This document shows, piece after piece, positions 58,000 through 64,000 of a stretch of DNA of 64,000 nucleotides. The stretch comes from Isoetes taiwanensis. Lineage: Eukaryota; Streptophyta; Lycopodiopsida; Isoetales; Isoetaceae. Under the pieces are notes generated by a model. That model did no database searches and was not told where the DNA came from. It was given only the letters and a program-made list of their open reading frames with translations. Each line of letters begins with the position of its first letter. Position 1 is the first letter of the stretch. The DNA lies in the NCBI GenBank assembly GCA_021234155.1, contig JAJEKV010000672.1:1-64000 (forward strand), written 5' to 3'. Both the position numbers and the translations under genes were made by a program.

Positions 58000-58760
58000 G
58001 GGCTTTTCTCACTACAGACCAAAAACATTTATAGGCTCTCAACTTAAGCCCGACTGCTTGGCCCAAATACCATTACTAGTACATTTAGATTGTTATAATA
58101 ACAATGGTTTGTTAAATTACGCATTACTTTTGAACAATATCTAGATGTTTTAATATGAAGCGCATTAGAATCGGAAAATGATGTATAAACCAATATCAAT
58201 TGACCTAACAAAGCACCAATAAATTTTCAAATTTGTATGTTCTATATTTAACAAACCATTACCAATTGCATTGTCCAAGACACCTTGCTTTTTAATCCCC
58301 GATACAAAAATAGGTTTAAGCGCAAGGCTTTACTATCTTGATAACAAAACCACCGTAGTTAGTTAATATTTTGTAATAAAAGTAAACATTTTCTTGCATG
58401 GATCATTTGAAAAAGAGTAGACAACTTCATAAGAAAACCCTTTGTAAGTTGCGCGAACAAGTGAAAGCTAAAATTATTGGTGGTTTATGCATCCCTACCT
58501 AATAAATCAAATAAACAAACTACCTTGAAAGCTAAAATTAATAGTGGTTTATGGAAACTCCCTATCTAAAATATAGCAATAAATCAAAATAAACAAACTA
58601 CCATAAAAATCATGATGGTGAACTCACGAAAATAAACTAGCAAAACATAACATATACAAGAACCACATTTGTATAACTAGTAGTGGTTATTCAAACATTA
58701 ACCCACTTAGTGATATTAGTTTATATGATAGTGGTTTTATGGAAAAACTATTGTAGAAAC
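58000..58760. other. right subterminal region of the CACTA-like element
   Basis: AT-rich with repeated subterminal words: TTGGTGGTTTATGC, AATAGTGGTTTATGG, GTAGTGGTTATTC and GATAGTGGTTTTATGG (58470-58745). These resemble the left-end words and fit the binding-site clusters typical of CACTA ends. Confidence 0.6.
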
Positions 58761-58792
58761 CGATAATGATTATTTTTGGGGGCCTTGTGACA
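58761..58792 (-). repeat. right terminal inverted repeat and target duplication
   Basis: Read on the minus strand it begins CACAAGGCCCCCAAAAATAA, pairing with the left end apart from one gap and a few mismatches. It is followed on the plus strand by ACA (58790-58792) and then CATGCATGC of the macrosatellite. Confidence 0.85.
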
Positions 58793-59668
58793 CATGCATG
58801 CATTCACTTGCATGGCTTTAGGAATGGAGGGGCATGACTTGTCTTTGTCGTTATGCATGGAATTAGAGGATGAACCATAAGAGATCACTAAGAGCAAGTC
58901 GACCTAATGCAAGCCAACCCTTCCCAGCGTAGCGAGGGTTTAGAAACATAGTGATCTTGAGACACCGCGAGCTAATTCCCAAGGAAATTTACCCAAGTGC
59001 CTCTCCGTATTGGGAAAATTACTTGAATGCATCCGGTAGGTGTTTTTGCCATAATGGAAATAACTTTTTTCGCATAAAATGAGTTTTTTGAGATAGAGGG
59101 AGACTAAGACCTTTTAACGGCGGTAAGGTCATATCAAACGGAGTTGGATCTTGACTTATAGTGTTTTTATCGTTTGTTTCGTGGATAACAAAATTAAAAC
59201 AACACATCTTTGTGCATTGCAACTCCTTGTTGGTTCTAGCAAAAGTAGGGGCATTGTCTACCTCAAACAAAACGTCATGCCAATGTACAAAATAAGGACC
59301 CTCCTTTAAGTTATGGGACCGCGAGAACTTCAACCCATCCCCAAGCGTAGGACGTCTTAATGTGGTACATCCAATGATGAAAGATTCCTACTTGTATAAA
59401 ATGCATGTGCACATTGTAAAGGCAAGATTTACGGATCACGAGTTTCATCAATTAGTAATATTAGATCGAGATGACTTTTAGACCAAATTCGCGGTCCATA
59501 ATTCAATAGAACTTGTCCTTTCTACCTTTTGCGTCGTGGTAAAATTGGGTTTAAATCTGAGATAACGTTAAAATTACCATGGAACCGATGCCCAAGAAGC
59601 TACTAAACAAAGGACAAATCACGAACCTAATTGCATGAGAAAAATAAAAAGTGCGTTTTATGTGATTA
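58793..59668. repeat. macrosatellite unit 10, right part (type A)
   Basis: It continues the unit broken at 36069 without loss or gain beyond the ACA duplication. The diagnostic words are type A (TTTGTGCATTGC, GATGCCCAAG), whereas the left part is type B. Confidence 0.85.
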
Positions 59669-60780
59669 TGATCCGTTGTTCTATTACATTTGGCTCTATG
59701 CCATGGAACAATGCAATTTCTATGCCACTAGCAATATCCGGATCCTTCTTGCCCTCCTCTCCTGGCGTTTAGTATTTGCTCTCCCTTCTCGTTTTGACTT
59801 CCGTCCCATCCTCCTAAAGCCGGATCTTGGCGTTCACCTCTTCTTTTGTCCCTTTCCCACTTCGACTTTCAAAGTCCCTAATCTTTGGCTCCTCTCCATT
59901 TCCCTAATGCCATCTCTCTCCCGGGCACTAGCTCCTCTCTATCCTCTCAATGTCATTTCTCTCTATGGGTTTACCTAGTAATGCGACAATCATGTCATAA
60001 CCCAAATGCTCCCCACGTTCCCAATCTTCCCTTCTTGAGCTGATCAATCTCATAGTGCTCCTCATTTCTTTGCATTAACGACTCTATCTTCTCTTAGGTG
60101 GCAAAACATCAAGATTGTCTTCTTGCCTCCCATGTTCATATCTTCTCCTCATCTCCATTGCATCTCCAAAATGTCTCTGCCTCGTTGGCTCTCCACGGAT
60201 GCGATTGAACCAAAACTCGAGATGAGTACCCTCCTCGGTTGTTCCGTTGCGGGATTCCCTCGGCGGGGGCGTGACCTTTCGAGACACACACCAGCGGCAG
60301 AGTGGAGACTCTAATGCCTCGCGGCCTCTCAATACCAACACATCGGAAGAAGAAGCTGGAACCAAGAGGGTGGCGAACATGGCTGCAAGCAATCACGCGA
60401 GAAACAATGCCATCCGCTCATCTTGTCGCTACCAAGCACGTCATGGCAATAGGCCATTATATGGACACCACTTGCGGTTTAGATTAGCATGCAAATGATG
60501 ATGCTCACATAGGTATACCATGCAAGTGTGCACCATGCATTTTCGAGCATCCACACATGCATGCATTCACTTGCATGGCGCCCGGAATGGAGGGGGCCGC
60601 GACTTGTCTTTGTGCGTTATGCATGTGGAATTAGAGGATGAACCATAAGAGATCATTAAGAGCAAGCCGACCTAATGCAAGCCAACCTTCCTGTTAGCAG
60701 TGGTTTAAACATAGTGATCTTGAACCGCAGGGCTAATTCCCAAGGAAATTTACCCAATTGCCTCTCATTATTGGGAAAAT
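59669..60780. repeat. macrosatellite unit 11 (type A), interrupted
   Basis: Normal order of blocks for about 1.1 kb up to CGAATGCAT, after which array words and foreign words alternate and then only foreign sequence remains. The minus strand has the usual open frames (60084-60392). Confidence 0.82.
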
Positions 60781-62640
60781 TGGCGAATGCATTTTGTGTT
60801 TTGGCACAATAGCAAACATTTTTGATAAAATAGAAAAGAGGGTATGTTTGTGCATATGGCTAAAACCTTTTCAACGGCAAAGAAGGTCATATCAAATTGA
60901 TCTTGACTTATAGTGTTTTTTAGCGTTTGTTTATGGTGGACCAAAAAAAAAAAACACATCTTTGTGCATTGCAACTCCTTGTTGGTTCTATGCAAAATAG
61001 GGGCAAAGCACCAACAAAAGTGGCCAATGTACAAAATCCATGTTACATGCTTCGTGTCCTAGAGTTTTCAGCTTGAAGCGATTATCTTAAATATTTCAAT
61101 AGTTAATGGGTACTTGGCTTTGTGTTGGAGGCAAACTGAAGTGTCCATGAAGTGTAGAGGCAACTAGTATTGTTAAGTATTTTCAACATTCCCTTCCCTG
61201 TTCAAGTTGACATAAATTGACATTTTTTTCATTCATAGTTGATCTATATTTATTTTGTTGTTACAGGATATAGACACAATGGAGGCAAACAAGTGGACAT
61301 AGAACAACTATACAATCTATGATTCTAAGTAGTGTCGATTGAAAGTTACAAAGGCAAACAGATAGTAGTTTCAACATTCCCAATCAATCATCGCTAGAAA
61401 CTACACGCTACACATGATCTTATAAGGTTAGCATGAAAGTGATTCTACTTTCGTTTTGAGTGATTATGATGCAATATTGAGCATTAGATTATGGCGGAAC
61501 AAAGACTATAGATTGTCTACACAATCTAATTGCAAAAATTCTTGTGCATATAGGTTGGAAGTGAATGTCATGTGAAAGCTATCGTCCCATCCTCCGGCGG
61601 TTGTACCTTCTAAGGAGGTAATTGTTGATGAATGTTTCACGGTGTACCTTCTTTGCCACTAATTGTTTCGTATTTGATCATCGAGTTGTGTTAGTGTAGT
61701 TTGTATGATATTTTGAGAGCCAAGGGAGGCTTTGTGAAAAGAAGCAGTTCGCTCATTTGATATTTGGCGAGGATTGTGCGTATATTCATTCTTGGTGGTG
61801 TTCATCTGCGATCTTAAATGCGTAATGATCACGGTCAAGAGAAGAAGAAGAAAAATATTATGATGTTAAGGAGGTAGATTTTGGAATTTCAATTCTTTTT
61901 TCTGGTCTTAGGACCCCAATATATTATGCGGTTTGCACAAGGATTATATGTCGAACATGGCTGTCAACATATTAAAAATGGAAAGTAATATTTGAGTTGT
62001 TCTCTCTAAAAGATATTATAATGACATAGCTCATCCCTAAAAACAATACAAGTATTAACATTAACATATGCTTATAATAATGGCCAATGCATAGCTTTGT
62101 TTTGAAACAATAGTTTTGGTCTCGACTCATAATAAAAGGCCAATGCATAGCACGTTTTGAAACAATAGTTTTGGTCTATTATAGGGTTATTTTTCTCAAA
62201 AGAGATGATTTATGCATGTTTTACTATCTAAAGTGCTATAATAAAATGCTCATGATTTAATATGTCTATTAATGCAAACATGTCAATGTTGTTAACAATG
62301 AATGATCTTTAAAAATCAAATCAATTTACATTAAGATTTTATGTTAGTTTCATCATTCCGAAAATGGTGGAGAATAAGTAATTAATGTTTCATCATTCTC
62401 AAATAATAAAGAAGAATGAAACAATTATGTGAAAATGAACATGTCCATTGTCTAATGCGGCATATAGTGATTCGAAGTTTATTTGTATTGTTCACAAACA
62501 TGATAATAGTCGATCGTTTACAAGTTTACAATCGCCTCCTAGCCCAACAACAATAAAATTCACTGTGTCATTTTGCAATGTAGCCTTATCATTTATAGGT
62601 CCCCAACATTACGACTTTTTTTAACTTTTAGACAAAATTA
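60781..62640. other. non-array stretch replacing part of the macrosatellite
   Basis: The first 250 bp still contain array words (GACTTATAGTGTTTTT, TTGTGCATTGCAACTCC) between foreign ones. From about 61.0 kb the sequence is AT-rich and non-coding. It returns to array sequence near 62640 (AATTCAATAGAACTTGTCC). The same foreign words appear in the same order at 20.9-22.3 kb. It could be a decayed transposon insertion; no termini were identified. Confidence 0.6.
62076..62176. repeat. direct duplication of about 46 bp
   Basis: GGCCAATGCATAGC...GTTTTGAAACAATAGTTTTG occurs at 62081 and 62137, with near identity over about 46 bp and a 9-bp spacer. Confidence 0.75.
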
Positions 62641-62829
62641 CACGGAACCAATTCAATAGAACTTGTCCTTGTCTACCTTTTGCAGTCGTGGTAAAATTGG
62701 GTTTAAATACAGATAACGTTAAAATTACCATGGAACCGATGCCCAAGAAGCTACTAAACAAAGGACAAATGCGAACCCCATTGCATGAGAAAATAAAGAA
62801 GTCGTTTTATGTGATTATGATCCGTTGTT
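62640..62829. repeat. macrosatellite fragment, end of unit 11 and first bases of the next
   Basis: Type-A array sequence from AATTCAATAGAACTTGTCC through GTGATTATGATCCGTTGTT. It stops 12 bp past the A|T junction used by the Helitron at the other site. Confidence 0.8.
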
Positions 62830-63453
62830 ATGATCCATAATGTCAGCATGCCTTTGCAGATGGGGGTTAAAGTCGCAACAGAGATGGCACCGTTGTGTTG
62901 CATCATCTAAGATATCCTTAGATGCAGTGGTGATAGCTATCATCCATTTTTATTTCGATTTAGTACTTTTGCATTTTTTTTGTTTTGTTTTTGACAACAA
63001 GATGGATTCTAAAGCAGAGCAAAGGACGGAACACACAAAGTTATTTTACGTTTTTTTATTTGGGTTTTACTTTTTTCGTATCCTTGTAACATAACCTAAT
63101 GTTTGCAAATAAGAAAGGTTGCTATAACTACTTATTCTTCAATGTTCAATTAAAGCGTATGTATGGGTTTACATATTGTTTGAATGCAACTTGCATGGTC
63201 TAAAGTTCTACAACAAAAACAATTCCAAGATTCCAATATTAATATTTGTTCCCTACTGAAGCATAATTTTTTCTCCTTTACATCTTTACATTAATACCCT
63301 TTAGATGTTCTCTAACTTAATTCACTATCTTTATTAGTTTTTGAATTTATGCCCGGACTGAAAGTTCTACTCTTTAAATGTTCTTAAAATCCATTATCTC
63401 TATTAGTTTTTATGCCCGACGTAAAGCCCAGCAACGCTGGGCACTTTTTCTAG
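62830..63453 (+). mobile_element. Helitron 3' portion, plus strand
   Basis: The right end has a perfect hairpin GCCCAGC-AAC-GCTGGGC (63426-63442), seven bases of ACTTTTT, then CTAG (63450-63453) followed by T. This is the canonical Helitron 3' terminus and shares GGGCACTTTTTCTAG with the Helitron at 29.8 kb. The 5' end could not be found between 62830 and the hairpin, so the left limit is only where array homology stops. No Rep or helicase coding is present. Confidence 0.78.
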
Positions 63454-63471
63454 TAGATATAGATAGATAGA
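63454..63471 (-). mobile_element. stub of a second Helitron 5' end
   Basis: On the minus strand this reads TCTATCTATCTATATCTA and directly abuts TGATCCG of the macrosatellite. It is the same kind of 5' head, at the same A|T site, as the Helitron end at 35217. The plus-strand Helitron 3' end lies against it. Confidence 0.55.
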
Positions 63472-64000
63472 TGATCCGTTGTTCTATTACATTTGGCTCT
63501 ATGCCATGGAACAATGCAATTTCTATGCCACTAGCAAGGGCCGGATTCTTCTTGCCCTCCTCTCCTCGCGTTCGTATTCGCTCTCCCTTCTCTCGTCGGC
63601 TTCACGTCCCATCCTCCTCTCTGTATCTTGGCGTTCACCTCTTCTAGTGTCCCTTTCCACTTCTCGACTTTCAAAGTCCCTAGTACTGGCTCCTCTCCAT
63701 TCCCTCCTGCCAAAGAACACTAGCTCCTCTCCATCCTCTCGATCATTTCTCTCTGGCCCTAAGTGTGCGACAATCATGTCATAACCCAAATGCTCCCCCG
63801 TTCCCTATCTTCCCTTCTTGAGGCTGATCAATCTCATAGTGCTCCTCATTTCTTTGCGACTCTATCTTCTCTTCATTGGCAAAACATCAAGATTGTCTTC
63901 TTGCCTCCCATGTTCATATCTTCTCCCTCGTCTCCATTGCATCTCCAAAATGTCTCTTGCCTCGTTGGCTCTCCACGGATGCGATTGAACCAAACTCTCG
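63472..64000. repeat. macrosatellite unit 13 (type A), cut by window edge
   Basis: Starts at TGATCCGTTGTTC and follows the normal order for 529 bp. It shares CCTAGTACTGGCTCC and a GGCTTCACGTCCC-type variant with the unit at 35218, supporting common descent of the two Helitron-junction units. Confidence 0.85.

Larger units (their letters stand above)
36070..58789. mobile_element. CACTA-like DNA transposon, 22.7 kb, with nested cargo
   Basis: The ends are CACAAAGGCTCCCAAAAGTA at the left and, on the opposite strand, CACAAGGCCCCCAAAAATAA at the right, an imperfect terminal inverted repeat of about 20 bp. The element is flanked by the 3-bp duplication ACA (36067-36069 and 58790-58792), and removing it plus one ACA restores the macrosatellite word CCACACATGC seen in other units. 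A 3-bp duplication with CACA-type ends fits the CACTA (CMC) superfamily. Both ends carry subterminal words of the TAGTGGTTTAT type. No transposase of its own was recognised, so it is probably mobilised in trans or has lost its genes under nested insertions. Confidence 0.85.

Noticed and set aside
57030-58066. 156- and 261-codon minus-strand frames, F/P/L-rich, looking membrane-like
   Set aside because: They are the reverse of a T/C-only tract. Hydrophobic residues follow from TTT, TTC, CTT and CCC codons, not from selection.

Overview
This window looks like repeat-dominated nuclear DNA from a land plant. The evidence is a short interstitial run of the plant telomere word CCCTAAA (about 6.93 kb), a broken CACTA/TNP2-type transposase, plant-style Helitron termini, two LINEs of different types, and a pentatricopeptide (PPR)-like gene fragment. 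I cannot fix the species; a large-genome vascular plant, possibly a fern or lycophyte, is only a guess. I find no intact protein-coding gene, and every recognisable coding region is broken by stops or frameshifts. No rRNA, tRNA or CRISPR array was recognised.

Layout. 0-12 kb: a C-rich 0.9-kb tandem duplication; a minus-strand decayed CACTA transposon (TNP2, DUF4218 and DUF4216 homology, with a SET-like fragment upstream); small tandem repeats; a plus-strand SNF2/RAD16-like helicase remnant with heat-shock-element-like clusters just beyond it; and an unassigned broken minus-strand gene. 12-29.8 kb: a macrosatellite of about 1.76-kb head-to-tail monomers, in two subfamilies (A on the left, B on the right) that meet in a strongly disturbed stretch (19.6-22.3 kb). 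29.8-35.2 kb: a minus-strand Helitron inserted precisely between A and T of a monomer. 35.2-36.07 kb: the left half of a further monomer. 36.07-58.79 kb: a 22.7-kb CACTA-like element with terminal inverted repeats and an ACA target duplication that splits that monomer. 58.79-64 kb: the right half of the monomer, more array sequence, a 1.85-kb foreign stretch, a Helitron 3' end with a perfect hairpin, and another monomer.

The 22.7-kb element carries its own cargo: tandem repeats at 38.8-39.9 kb, a three-copy repeat with the third copy inverted (40.0-42.9 kb), a roughly 19-bp minisatellite that inverts on itself to form a potential giant hairpin (43.0-45.1 kb), homologous purine-rich tracts flanking a minus-strand LINE (49.0-51.55 kb), and a plus-strand LINE with endonuclease, reverse transcriptase and poly(A) (about 53.0-56.84 kb).

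The array supplies empty target sites, so the Helitron and CACTA-like boundaries can be read to the base. Several places also look as if two unrelated repeats had been interleaved word by word (20.1-22.3 kb and 60.8-61.6 kb; purine blocks at 22.9-23.1 kb). That pattern points to consensus error in the assembly, so fine-scale claims about the array should be checked against raw reads.
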